From: Hyphomicrobiales bacterium
GTDB lineage: Bacteria; Pseudomonadota; Alphaproteobacteria; Rhizobiales; Rhizobiaceae
NCBI GenBank assembly: GCA_900472605.1
Contig: UCJD01000035.1
Span: forward strand, 73,780 to 129,297
Length of the DNA stretch: 55,518 nt
Direction of reading: 5' to 3'
Part shown: one piece after another, positions 28,660 through 36,799 of the stretch
Layout of the letters: every line of letters begins with the position of its first letter
Numbering within the stretch: the first letter of the stretch is position 1
The notes under the pieces: model-generated
What the model was told of the DNA's origin: nothing
Database searches by the model: none
The model's input: only the letters and a program-made list of their open reading frames with translations
Program-made: the position numbers and the translations under genes

Positions 28660-30399
28660 TTATTGGACAAGCACGGATTGCTGGCAGCGCGCGTCGGTGA
28701 AGCGCACATCTGCCTCGCCGATCTTGATCCCGAGCATCAACAGCGTGTTGTAGAGCACGTCGTCGAGCGGTGCGGTGATGCTCGACAGCGTGTCGGCGAT
28801 GGCCTGCATCACCGCCTTGTTGGTTCCAAGCGTCAGTATCAGCAACTGGATTTGAATATCGGTGCCTGCGATCAGCGACTGCACGGCGGAAGTCAGCGTG
28901 TCCCGCGTCGAGACGTTCTTGATCGCCTTGTTGGTGATGTCGTTGGGCTGGAACGTCAGGCGCGTCTTGGCTGTGTTGGTGAGGTTGATGTCGGCGAGCG
29001 CGTTCACCTTGAGGAGCAGGGCGTCGATGATGGTGGCGGCGGTCACGCGCGGCTTGGCTCCGAAATTGGCCATCGCTGTCGGATCCACATCGCCAAGCGC
29101 GATCTCGGCGACTCCAGGCACGACATCGACGCCGATGCTGGCGCTTCTCGGTCCACCGCCGAGACAGGCGAAGCTCGCGAGCTTGGCCTCGGCGTAGGCA
29201 GCCTCGACATAGAGCGGCACGCGAACCTTGATGCCGGCGATGGTGCTGAGCCCTGTCACGCCCGCTTCGATGGCGATCCGGATCTGCGCGGTGCGGACGG
29301 CCGATCCCGTCGTGCCGATCGCGTTGGAGGCGATGCCCTTGGGGCGTTCGCCGATCGCGATTTTCAGCGTCACGCTCGTCAGCCCCGGAACCGTGCCGGC
29401 GAGATTGACGCCGACCTGCTTGCCCTGGTTCGCGGCGAAGGCGCTCGCCGAGATGATGTCGAGTGCGCTGGCTTCGAGCAGCAGGTGCGAGCCGGAGCCG
29501 ATCATGCGCTCGCCGACGGAACCGAGGCTCAGGAGGTTCTGAAGCTTGACCTTGACCTGTGTCGTCCCAAGCCCCTTGGAGAGCGAGGTGATCGCCTTGT
29601 TGACGGTTGGCGTCAAGCCCTGTGTGGCTGCCAGCGTGTCCAGCAGACGCGGATAGGAGATGTCGGTCGCCAGCAGGTCGTCATAGGTGCCGGCGGTCAG
29701 GTTGAGCTTGGTTGCGACAAGATCGAGATAGGATAGGAGATCGATGTTGGCGGCGGCAAGCGCATCATAATCGGCCACCTTGAGCGAGACCGTCGTACCG
29801 AGCAGGCCGCCGAGCACGGCATTGAGGATACCGCCGTTGAGGCTCGCCAGACGCGAGCCGACGGAGAAGGCGGCGAGCTTGGAGGCGGATGCGGTTCCGG
29901 TCGCGCTCAGGGTCGGCGGTGAGATGATGGAGGCGGCGAAGGTCAACTGCGCCTTCTGCTGGATCGCAACCTTGACGGCATCATAGGGTTGCGTGCCGGC
30001 CACGAAACGCTGTGCCGGCGGCACCGCGGGATCGGCCAAATAAATCCCTGGCGTGTACTGGACCACAGCGTCGAAGGTGTCGAGCTGGGCGGCATTCAGC
30101 AGCTTGGTTCCGGATGGCGTTACGTAAGCCACGCCTGACTTTACCGCGACGTTGAGGCCGTTCTGCTGGAAGTTCGCGACCAGATTGCTGGCGGCATTGT
30201 TGATGTCGGAGGCGGCGACGATAGCGCCGATATCGCTCAATTGCTGCAGGCGACGCTGCTGCAGCGTCATCGCGCCAAAATCGACCCCGAGCGCAAGCGT
30301 GGAGATGATCAGCGGCGCCGACAGCGCGGCCATGATCGCGATATTGCCATCCCGGCGGGCGCCGAGACCCGCCAGACATCGTCTCATCGCTGCTTTCAT
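28660..30399 (-). CDS. TadG-family pilus assembly protein, large
   Basis: A 579-residue protein with an N-terminal TadG-type helix (RRDGNIAIMAALSAPLIISTLALGVDFG, residues 15-42) followed by a very long, Ala/Leu/Thr/Ile-rich extracytoplasmic region with few charged residues, and a C-terminal pair of cysteines (one near FACLGGG, one in ARCQQS). No VWA MIDAS motif is seen, unlike the other TadG-like protein here. Its ATG overlaps the upstream tadE stop (ATGA), so the two are translationally coupled. It is probably an envelope-anchored pseudopilin-related protein; the precise role is unknown. Confidence 0.85.
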   Translation of the reverse strand: MKAAMRRCLAGLGARRDGNIAIMAALSAPLIISTLALGVDFGAMTLQQRRLQQLSDIGAIVAASDINNAASNLVANFQQNGLNVAVKSGVAYVTPSGTKLLNAAQLDTFDAVVQYTPGIYLADPAVPPAQRFVAGTQPYDAVKVAIQQKAQLTFAASIISPPTLSATGTASASKLAAFSVGSRLASLNGGILNAVLGGLLGTTVSLKVADYDALAAANIDLLSYLDLVATKLNLTAGTYDDLLATDISYPRLLDTLAATQGLTPTVNKAITSLSKGLGTTQVKVKLQNLLSLGSVGERMIGSGSHLLLEASALDIISASAFAANQGKQVGVNLAGTVPGLTSVTLKIAIGERPKGIASNAIGTTGSAVRTAQIRIAIEAGVTGLSTIAGIKVRVPLYVEAAYAEAKLASFACLGGGPRSASIGVDVVPGVAEIALGDVDPTAMANFGAKPRVTAATIIDALLLKVNALADINLTNTAKTRLTFQPNDITNKAIKNVSTRDTLTSAVQSLIAGTDIQIQLLILTLGTNKAVMQAIADTLSSITAPLDDVLYNTLLMLGIKIGEADVRFTDARCQQSVLVQ

Positions 30400-30818
30400 A
30401 TGCCACCCATGCGGATGGTGGCGAAGCGGCGGATCTTGGTGTCGGGAAGCGGGAATGTGTAGATATTCCAGATCGGTAGGGCGCTAGCGTCATACTCCGT
30501 CGTGACCGTGAACTGGTTGGCGTTCGTCGGGTCGGTGGCGACGGTGACCTGGAGCTTCTTGCGGTCGATCAGGGGATCGTTGAGGGTCGAGAGCGCGATG
30601 TAGTTGTTGACGAGCTGGGCGCGCTCCTGCTCGGAAAGGCCGGCCACCGCCGTGCGCGCGGCATCCGCCGTCAGCTGCTGCAGCGCGTGCGCGGCGCTCA
30701 GATAGATGCCGTAGGCTATCAAGGTAAGAAGAACGAGCAGGAACACCGGGGCAACGATTGCGAACTCGATTGCGGCCGCACCCTGTCGGTTGGCGAGAAG
30801 ACGGCGGGCATTTCTCAT
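30396..30818 (-). CDS. TadE-family pseudopilin-like protein
   Basis: A 140-residue protein with the TadE motif at the N-terminus: NRQGAAAIEFAIVAPVFLLVLLT-type sequence (residues 10-32), including the conserved Glu of AAIEFA that prepilin peptidase substrates of this class use, followed by a periplasmic domain. AAGGAG lies nine bases upstream of the ATG at 30818. It is coupled to the downstream TadG-type gene. It is probably a minor pseudopilin of a Tad apparatus whose motor genes lie elsewhere. Confidence 0.9.
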   Translation of the reverse strand: MRNARRLLANRQGAAAIEFAIVAPVFLLVLLTLIAYGIYLSAAHALQQLTADAARTAVAGLSEQERAQLVNNYIALSTLNDPLIDRKKLQVTVATDPTNANQFTVTTEYDASALPIWNIYTFPLPDTKIRRFATIRMGGI

Positions 30819-30991
30819 GCACTGCACTCCTTGCAATAGTCAACGCCGCAGCGAGGACAACCGAAGGATACATTTGTCCGTCTTAATTTTTACTTACCTA
30901 ATAAATCCAATGCGTGTACCCGCGAGATATCGGGGTGTGCAGAAATGGCGCGCCGTGCCTGTGGCCGGCTAAACTATCTGTCGCCTTGACG

Positions 30992-31516
30992 TCACTCGCC
31001 AAGCTTGCGGCTCAGTTTGGCGATGTCTTCGCGTAATGCGGCGATCTCGGTCATCACCTGCATGTCGATCTTCTGGTGCAGAGACAGCACTTCGAGCTCT
31101 GCCTTCAGGTTGACTTCGTAGTCCTTTGCGGCCTCGAAGCGATCACGCTCGGCCTGCCGGTTCTGCGACATCATGATGATCGGCGCCTGGATGGCGGCGA
31201 CCATGGAGAGCACGAGGTTCAGGAAGATGAAGGGGTAGGGGTCGAAGGCGCGGGTCGAAAGGATGATGGTGTTGATCACGCACCAGACGGCGAGAAAGAC
31301 CAGGAAGGTGGTGATGAAGGTCCAGGAACCGCCGATGCGGGCTATGCCGTCGGCCATCCGCTCGCCATAGGACGATTCCGCCTTGAGCGCGGCATTGATA
31401 TCCGTCGAGATGACCTTGCGCGCATGCGCCTTTTCCAGCACGCGCTTTTCTATGTCACCGAGCTCGTTGGCGGACTTGTCGAAATGCAGGTGGACGAAAC
31501 TGGAGAGATTGTTCAT
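30992..31516 (-). CDS. DUF1003 membrane protein
   Basis: About 174 residues: a soluble N-terminal part, two adjacent membrane helices (the core of DUF1003, containing FITTFLVFLAVWCVINT and PFIFLNLVLSMVAAIQAPIIMMSQNRQ), and a long C-terminal helix that looks coiled-coil (LKAELEVLSLHQKIDMQV). GGGAG seven bases upstream selects the ATG at 31516. It is next to, but not overlapping, the phosphoglycerol transferase gene on the same strand. The function of the family is unknown. Confidence 0.9.
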   Translation of the reverse strand: MNNLSSFVHLHFDKSANELGDIEKRVLEKAHARKVISTDINAALKAESSYGERMADGIARIGGSWTFITTFLVFLAVWCVINTIILSTRAFDPYPFIFLNLVLSMVAAIQAPIIMMSQNRQAERDRFEAAKDYEVNLKAELEVLSLHQKIDMQVMTEIAALREDIAKLSRKLGE

Positions 31517-31603
31517 GGCGCGACTCCCGATCAACTTACGTTGGCGGGGAGTATTCCGTTATGCGCCAGGAATGCAATGCAGCTCCGTGCATGTCTGCCT
31601 TGT

Positions 31604-33499
31604 TCAGGTGCCCTCGGCCCTCAGCCAGGAGTGCTGCGGGAAGAAACGCTCGACGGTCTGCGCCTTGCCGAACATCACATCGTGCTGCAGGTAGCGATAG
31701 TCGCGGACCAGAGGATCGATGCTCTTTGCGTCGCGAACCCAATCCGGCGAGGCCGTGTTATCGCGGGTGATCAGCTGGTAGCGGTCGACGATCGGGTACT
31801 TCTTCTGCACCCGGCCGAGAAAGCCGGTGTAGAAGGGATGCTCGTAGCCGGCGAATTTCAGGACGTGGTAGGGCAACTGAGAAGGGCTGATGCTGCCGAC
31901 GTTCTGCTTGACGCCCTTGCGGTTCGACCAGATGACCAGCGGCGTCTCGTGCTCCTGCTTCATGACGCTGACGGAGGCGCGGCGGGTGGCGACCTGGTCG
32001 GGCATGTAGCCGGTGTTGGTATAGACGCTGCCGAGCGGTGGGAGATGGTCGCCCCAGAGCACGATGATCGTCTCGCGATCACGCTTGGATGCCCATTCGG
32101 TCAGCATCTTGAAGCTGTCGTCGGCTTCCTTGACGCCCTGCGTGTAGGTCGCAAGCGTGGCGCGGTCGGCGTCGGTGAGATTGCCGGTGATGTCGATCGA
32201 ATTGTTGGCGTAGCGGTTGGGCTCGTAGGGGCCATGTCCCTGAAGGGTGACGGCGAAGAAGAAGAAGGGCCGATCGAGCCCGTCGGCCTCCTGCATGATC
32301 TCGCGCATCAGGCTGTCGTCGGAGGCGAAGATGCCGCGCTTTTCCATAGTCGGCATGGTCTCTTCGGTGCGGAATTCCTCGAAGCCGAAATCCTTGTAGA
32401 CTTCGTTACGGTTCCAGAACCAGCCGCTGAACGGATGCAGCGCGCGGGCCGCATAGCCTTCGCCGCGGAAGAAGGTGGCGAGCGAGGGGATGTCGTTGCG
32501 GATGTACTGCTGGTAGGGGATGCTGCCATAGGGCAGGAAGGCGTTGGAGAAGCCGGTCAGCGCCTCGAACTCGACATTGGCGGTCATGCCGCCGAACTCG
32601 GGCGAAAAGACGTGGCCTGATTGCGCCGCGCGGATCGTCGGCATCGGGTCTTCGGAGAATTTCAGCGTCTTGAGGCGTGTCGGATCCCAGAAGGATTCGC
32701 TCATCAGCATGATCACGTCGGGCTTGTCGCTCGGGCCGCTGAGATAGCCGTAATTGCGCGACGGGATGGCGTCGAGCGCCTGCGTATTGAAGCCCGCGGG
32801 CGAGGCGACGTCGGCCATCGGGATGTTGAAGATGAAGGCGAGGATGAAGCCGTTGCTGCGGTAGTTCTCTTTCTGATCCCACATCATCGGCACGACCTGC
32901 AGGCGGTCGCGGATATAGGAATACTGGGAGTAATCCATCAGCGAGCCGAAGGCGGCGATGACGGGGACCGTCAGGCAGAGATTACGGATACGATTGCGGC
33001 GGGCCATCTTCGGCAAGCGGCGCCAGGCGTGGCGCCAAGCAAGCAGGAGGCCGGTGACGGACAGAAGAATGCCGACGGCAACCGCAACTGCGGTCATCGG
33101 CCGGTCGCGGACCATGACTGGCAACAATTCGAGGATCTGCCGGCCGAAGAGCATGTCCGAGGGATAAAGCGGATCGGAGAGATAGTGCTGCTTCTGATTG
33201 GAGACGAGCGCCGGCACGAGGACGAGCGGCAGCACGACCAGCGCGGACAGGAATCGGCGCCCGAGGGCCGCATCGACGCATAGCATCACGATGGTCAGCA
33301 TGACGACCGTTGTCATGCCCGGGCGGGCTACTGACGTCAGAAAGGCGCCGACATCGGTGACGCCGCCGCGTGCGATGACTTCGACAGAGAAGGTGGCCAA
33401 AAGCGCCATGATCGCCGTCAGGGCGACTGCAATCGCGCCGCGTAGGATGGAAGGACGCGTGTCCGCACCGACGCCACCATAGAGTGCCGCCTCGCGCAT
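31604..33499 (-). CDS. LtaS/OpgB-type phosphoglycerol transferase (membrane sulfatase-fold)
   Basis: A 631-residue inner-membrane protein with about five N-terminal helices and a periplasmic alkaline-phosphatase/sulfatase-fold domain. Active-site equivalents of LtaS are visible: the metal Glu in MLMSESFWDPT, the nucleophilic Thr in GGMTANVEFEAL, a His in VTLQGHGPY, and Asp-His in LWGDHLPP. Such enzymes move glycerol phosphate from phosphatidylglycerol onto a glycan; in rhizobia a known acceptor is cyclic beta-1,2-glucan (CgmB). Whether this is CgmB cannot be decided here. The ATG at 33499 has GGAGC upstream. A Pho-box-like repeat array lies about 50-90 bases upstream. Confidence 0.88.
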   Translation of the reverse strand: MREAALYGGVGADTRPSILRGAIAVALTAIMALLATFSVEVIARGGVTDVGAFLTSVARPGMTTVVMLTIVMLCVDAALGRRFLSALVVLPLVLVPALVSNQKQHYLSDPLYPSDMLFGRQILELLPVMVRDRPMTAVAVAVGILLSVTGLLLAWRHAWRRLPKMARRNRIRNLCLTVPVIAAFGSLMDYSQYSYIRDRLQVVPMMWDQKENYRSNGFILAFIFNIPMADVASPAGFNTQALDAIPSRNYGYLSGPSDKPDVIMLMSESFWDPTRLKTLKFSEDPMPTIRAAQSGHVFSPEFGGMTANVEFEALTGFSNAFLPYGSIPYQQYIRNDIPSLATFFRGEGYAARALHPFSGWFWNRNEVYKDFGFEEFRTEETMPTMEKRGIFASDDSLMREIMQEADGLDRPFFFFAVTLQGHGPYEPNRYANNSIDITGNLTDADRATLATYTQGVKEADDSFKMLTEWASKRDRETIIVLWGDHLPPLGSVYTNTGYMPDQVATRRASVSVMKQEHETPLVIWSNRKGVKQNVGSISPSQLPYHVLKFAGYEHPFYTGFLGRVQKKYPIVDRYQLITRDNTASPDWVRDAKSIDPLVRDYRYLQHDVMFGKAQTVERFFPQHSWLRAEGT

Positions 33500-33546
33500 T
33501 GCCGCTCCGGACCTAAAAACTTGCGCGATCAATGGCGGAACTCCAG

Positions 33547-33586
33547 TGTCATCATAACGTCATCGAACTGTCACATCTTCGTCATG
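33547..33586 (+). promoter_or_regulatory. Tandem Pho-box-like array (four 11-bp-spaced repeats)
   Basis: TGTCATC, CGTCATC, TGTCACA and CGTCATG begin at 33547, 33558, 33569 and 33580, each 7 bp with 4-bp spacers. That is the 7-4-7 architecture of PhoB boxes (consensus half CTGTCAT), doubled. The repeats read on the plus strand, toward the TolB-like gene at 33773, but the phosphoglycerol transferase start is closer on the other side. No convincing -10 is seen on either side. Confidence 0.55.
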
Positions 33587-33600
33587 AACGCTAGATGAAC
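33585..33600 (+). promoter_or_regulatory. TGAAC direct repeat overlapping the Pho-like array
   Basis: TGAACGCTAGATGAAC: two TGAAC units 11 bp apart, differing at one base from the distal half of the box at 47789-47826. The second half (TTCA pair) of that box is absent here. It may be a site for the same regulator. Confidence 0.35.
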
Positions 33601-33772
33601 CGTAGTGGTTTCCTCGTCTTAACGCTTTTTTGATCACAGACTTTTCGGTCCCCGGTTGCCGCACTTCGCGCGGGCTCGGAGTGGGCGTGCCATCGCTGCG
33701 CGAGGGCGATCCTTGCGCGCCTTATTTAGCTGTCGTAGGTCTTGGATGTGTTCGCGTCAGAGGAGAGTTCGC

Positions 33773-34606
33773 ATGCGCAGTTCCGTCGAGATCTACAACG
33801 TCAAGACGGGCAAGGCCCGCGTGGTCTGGCAGACCGAGAGGCTGGTCGAAGCCCCCAACTACGCCCCTGACGGCAGCTATCTCCTGCTCAACGACGAAGG
33901 CTTGCTCTACCGGCTGGCGCTCGACGGGTCAGCGAAGGTGGAACATGTCGATACCGGCTTTGCGACTGCCTGCAACAACGACCACGGAATCTCGCCCGAT
34001 GGCACCCGCATCGTCATCTCCGACAAGGTCGAGTTCGGGAAGTCGGCGATCTACACGCTGCCGATCGAGGGTGGCGCGCCTGTTCTGGTGACCACCAATC
34101 ATCCCTCCTACTGGCATGGCTGGTCGCCCGATGGGAAGGAACTCGCCTATTGCGGCATTCGCGACGATGTATTCGATATCTACACCATCGACGTGACCGG
34201 AGGCGAGGAGCGGCGGCTCACGCATGGCGAGGGGCGCAACGACGGACCCGATTATTCATTCGATGGACAGTGGATCTATTTCAATTCAAGCCGCACCGGC
34301 CTGATGCAGATCTGGCGCATCCACCCAGATGGAACCGGGCTTGAGCAGGTGACGCACGACAATTACGGCAACTGGTTTGCGCATCCTGCTCCCACGAACG
34401 ACAAGGTGGTGCTCATCTCCTACGATCCCGATGTCTTCGATCATCCGCGCGACAAGCACGTGAGGATGCGGATCATGGACATGGACGGCGGCAATCTGAC
34501 GACGCTGTTCGAACTCTTCGGAGGGCAGGGATCGATCAATGTACCGAACTGGTCACCAGATGGTGATGAATTCGCCTATGTCCGATATTTCCCGGTCGAA
34601 TCTTGA
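33773..34606 (+). CDS. TolB-like beta-propeller (PD40 repeat) protein
   Basis: A 277-residue protein built of about six propeller blades, each marked by a PDG-type turn: YAPDGSYLLL, SPDGTRIVIS, SPDGKELAYC, SFDGQWIYFNS, HPDGTGLEQVT and SPDGDEFAYV. Unlike true TolB it has no signal peptide, so it is probably cytoplasmic. The ATG giving MRSSVEIYN is chosen because GAGGAG lies eight bases upstream; the longer open frame upstream is unlike any propeller blade. It may be controlled by the Pho-like array about 190 bases upstream. The partner or ligand is unknown. Confidence 0.85.
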   Translation: MRSSVEIYNVKTGKARVVWQTERLVEAPNYAPDGSYLLLNDEGLLYRLALDGSAKVEHVDTGFATACNNDHGISPDGTRIVISDKVEFGKSAIYTLPIEGGAPVLVTTNHPSYWHGWSPDGKELAYCGIRDDVFDIYTIDVTGGEERRLTHGEGRNDGPDYSFDGQWIYFNSSRTGLMQIWRIHPDGTGLEQVTHDNYGNWFAHPAPTNDKVVLISYDPDVFDHPRDKHVRMRIMDMDGGNLTTLFELFGGQGSINVPNWSPDGDEFAYVRYFPVES

Positions 34607-34626
34607 GCGATTGCATAAGGCGCGTT

Positions 34627-34805
34627 TTGTCGGCATAGGTGGCGCGTCGGGTGCCCGCAGGCTTGCGGGAGAATCGGGAATTCGGTGCAAGACCGGAACG
34701 TGCCCAACGCTGTAAGGCCGACGTTTGCCGCTTGATGCCACTGGCGCTCTTTGCCGGGAAGGCGCTGCAAACGGATGACGCCAAGTCAGAAGACCGGCCC
34801 GACAA
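34627..34805 (+). promoter_or_regulatory. Cobalamin riboswitch upstream of bluB
   Basis: The conserved AdoCbl aptamer is clear: P1 arms TTGTCGG (34627-34633) and CCGACAA (34799-34805), a GGGAATTCGGTGCAA block, CCGGAACGTGCCC, CGCTGTAA, GATGCCACTGG, GGGAAGGCGCTGC and the B12-box-type GATGACGCCAAGTCAG followed by AAGACCGGCC. It occupies the leader of bluB, so the gene should be repressed when cobalamin is abundant. Confidence 0.95.
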
Positions 34806-34856
34806 TCATAGACTGACCGCCTGGACAGCGGCCGGTTGTGTTGTTGGGGATTGACG

Positions 34857-35543
34857 ATGCGACCAGACCAATCTGGCTCTCTCACGAGAGCCGGCGCCTT
34901 TTCGGCGAGCGAGCGCGACGCCGTTTACAGAGCCATCGAGACCAGACGCGACGTGCGATCCCAGTTTCTGCCGGATCCAGTGCCGGATGACGTCATCGGA
35001 CGGCTGCTGGCTGCCGCCCATCACGCGCCGTCGGTCGGCTTCATGCAGCCGTGGAACTTCATCGTGGTGCGCGATCAGGCCGTGCGATCGACCGTGTGGG
35101 AGGCTTTTGCCAAGGCCAATGCGGAGGCGGCTGACATGTTTTCCGGCGAGCAGCAAAAGGCCTACCGGGCGCTGAAGCTGGAGGGTATCCGCACCGCACC
35201 TGTCGGCATCTGCGTGACCTGCGATCCGGATCGCTGCGGCGACGTGGTGCTGGGGCGGACGCACAACAAGCGGATGGATTCCTATTCCACCGTCTGCGCG
35301 GTGCAGAACCTGTGGCTTGCGGCGCGCGCCGAAGGCGTCGGCGTCGGCTGGGTCAGTATTTTTCACGAGGCGGATCTGAAGCGGGCGCTCGGCGTGCCCG
35401 AGCGGATCGAGATCGTCGCCTGGCTCTGCGTCGGCTATGTCGACCGGCTCTACGAGGAGCCGGAACTCGCCGTAAAGGGCTGGCGGCAGCGGCTGCCGCT
35501 TGAGGACCTGGTGTTTGCGGATCGCTGGGGCGGGGGCGCGTAG
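34857..35543 (+). CDS. bluB: 5,6-dimethylbenzimidazole synthase BluB
   Basis: A flavin-destructase that turns reduced FMN plus oxygen into 5,6-dimethylbenzimidazole, the lower ligand of cobalamin. It is a 228-residue nitroreductase-fold protein: RRDVRSQFLPDPVPDDVIGRL, HHAPSVGFMQPWNFI (FMN site), GRTHNKRMDSYSTVCAVQN, and GVGVGWVSIF. The ATG at 34857 has GGGGA upstream and lies about 50 bases after the riboswitch. It is a single-gene unit, ending 12 bases from a convergent gene. Confidence 0.96.
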   Translation: MRPDQSGSLTRAGAFSASERDAVYRAIETRRDVRSQFLPDPVPDDVIGRLLAAAHHAPSVGFMQPWNFIVVRDQAVRSTVWEAFAKANAEAADMFSGEQQKAYRALKLEGIRTAPVGICVTCDPDRCGDVVLGRTHNKRMDSYSTVCAVQNLWLAARAEGVGVGWVSIFHEADLKRALGVPERIEIVAWLCVGYVDRLYEEPELAVKGWRQRLPLEDLVFADRWGGGA

Positions 35544-35555
35544 CGCGCGACGCCT

Positions 35556-36671
35556 CTACTGCTTCTGCGCCGGCGGCTGTTGCGGCTGGGCGCCCGGCGT
35601 TGCGGGGTGCTTGAGGTCGATCGTATCGTGGTCACCGGCGAGAAACTGCGGCCCCACTTGGCGCACCTTGCCGGCCGCGGGATCGTAGGGGCGATCGGGG
35701 ATCTGCGGCTGTGGCGCCGGCTGTTGTGGCGTGGTTTGGCTTTCAGACTTGGAGGCACTGGCGTTCGGGGTTTTGATCGACGTGATCGAGCTCTGTGGCT
35801 GTGGCGCGCTGACCTGCTGGTCGCGCCGCATCTGTTCGTAATAGGCGGGCAGATTGCAGCTGCAGGACGACTTTTCACCGGGCTTGCGGTTCTTGTAGGC
35901 GAAGGCGTTCGGCATGGCGCTGTAGGGCGCGCCTGTCGAGGCCGAGATCATGCTCTCCGTCTCGCCGCTGGAGACGTCGTGATAAAAGAGCTCGGTTTCG
36001 ATGCCCGGGCACATCTGTTGGCAGGTGTTGGCGTCGCGGGCGAAATCGAACGAGGTTGCGTTCGAGCGGATGGGGAAGAACCCGCCGTCGCAGGTGCGCA
36101 CGCAGATCGTGTTCAGATGCGATAGAGGCTGGCCGCCGGGCGAAAACTCATAGGAGCGCTGCCGCTCGCCGCCCAGCGGAATGAAGGTGTCGCTGCGCAT
36201 GGCCTGATCGTCGATGCTGGGCGGGTTCGCATATTGCGGCTCTTCATATTGCTGCACTGGCGCATTGCAATTGTTTTCGTCGAGTGCCGCGAAGAGCTCG
36301 TTGCGCAGGCGGGCATCCGGGCTTTGCGCGCGCAGCTGGTCGCGGCGCATCTGCAGGTCGGCGATATTGTCGAGCATCTTCGCTTCTGCCTGCTCAAGCT
36401 CGCCGCAATAGCCGGCATTGTCGCCGCCGATGACCACCATGCTGCCGCTGCTGCAGCCATTGCGGCGCAGGTCGCTGCGCAGCTTGCGCAGTTCCAGGTT
36501 CTGTTCGGTGATGGCGCTCGCAAAGCGGCGAACCTCCGGCGACGTGCCTCCGATCGTCTCTGGCACGGTGGCCAGACGAGCGCGTAGCTGACCGCAGATC
36601 GGCGCCACCTGCGCATAGCCGGGGGCGGTAACGGCAATCAGGAGTGCTGCGGCCAGAGTGAGGCGTTTCAC
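35556..36671 (-). CDS. DUF2865 domain-containing exported protein
   Basis: A 371-residue protein with a signal peptide (cleavage near GYAQ, residue 21), an N-terminal helical Cys-containing region, and the DUF2865 core with ICVRTCDGGFFPI and NTCQQMCPGIETELFY. The C-terminal 90 residues are Pro/Gln/Ser-rich low complexity. The many cysteines imply disulfides in the periplasm. The start codon is GTG; no ATG fits. The family is typical of Rhizobiales and uncharacterised. Confidence 0.88.
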   Translation of the reverse strand: MKRLTLAAALLIAVTAPGYAQVAPICGQLRARLATVPETIGGTSPEVRRFASAITEQNLELRKLRSDLRRNGCSSGSMVVIGGDNAGYCGELEQAEAKMLDNIADLQMRRDQLRAQSPDARLRNELFAALDENNCNAPVQQYEEPQYANPPSIDDQAMRSDTFIPLGGERQRSYEFSPGGQPLSHLNTICVRTCDGGFFPIRSNATSFDFARDANTCQQMCPGIETELFYHDVSSGETESMISASTGAPYSAMPNAFAYKNRKPGEKSSCSCNLPAYYEQMRRDQQVSAPQPQSSITSIKTPNASASKSESQTTPQQPAPQPQIPDRPYDPAAGKVRQVGPQFLAGDHDTIDLKHPATPGAQPQQPPAQKQ

Positions 36672-36706
36672 GGCATCGTCCCGTTAGTGAGCAAATACCA
36701 AATGGT

Positions 36707-36758
36707 GAAGGGCGAACCATGGCCCGCCCTTCAATATACCCTGCTTGTCTTAACAAGC
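36707..36758 (-). terminator. Two hairpins between malic enzyme and DUF2865 genes
   Basis: A perfect GCTTGT/ACAAGC stem (36743-36758, four-base loop) and a perfect GAAGGGCG/CGCCCTTC stem (36707-36732) lie 42-93 bases after the malic enzyme stop on the minus strand. Neither has a clear T-tract, so termination is plausible but not certain. Confidence 0.45.
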
Positions 36759-36799
36759 TGCCGCTCAAAGCCTAACGCATTTTCAGCGCATAAGGCAAA

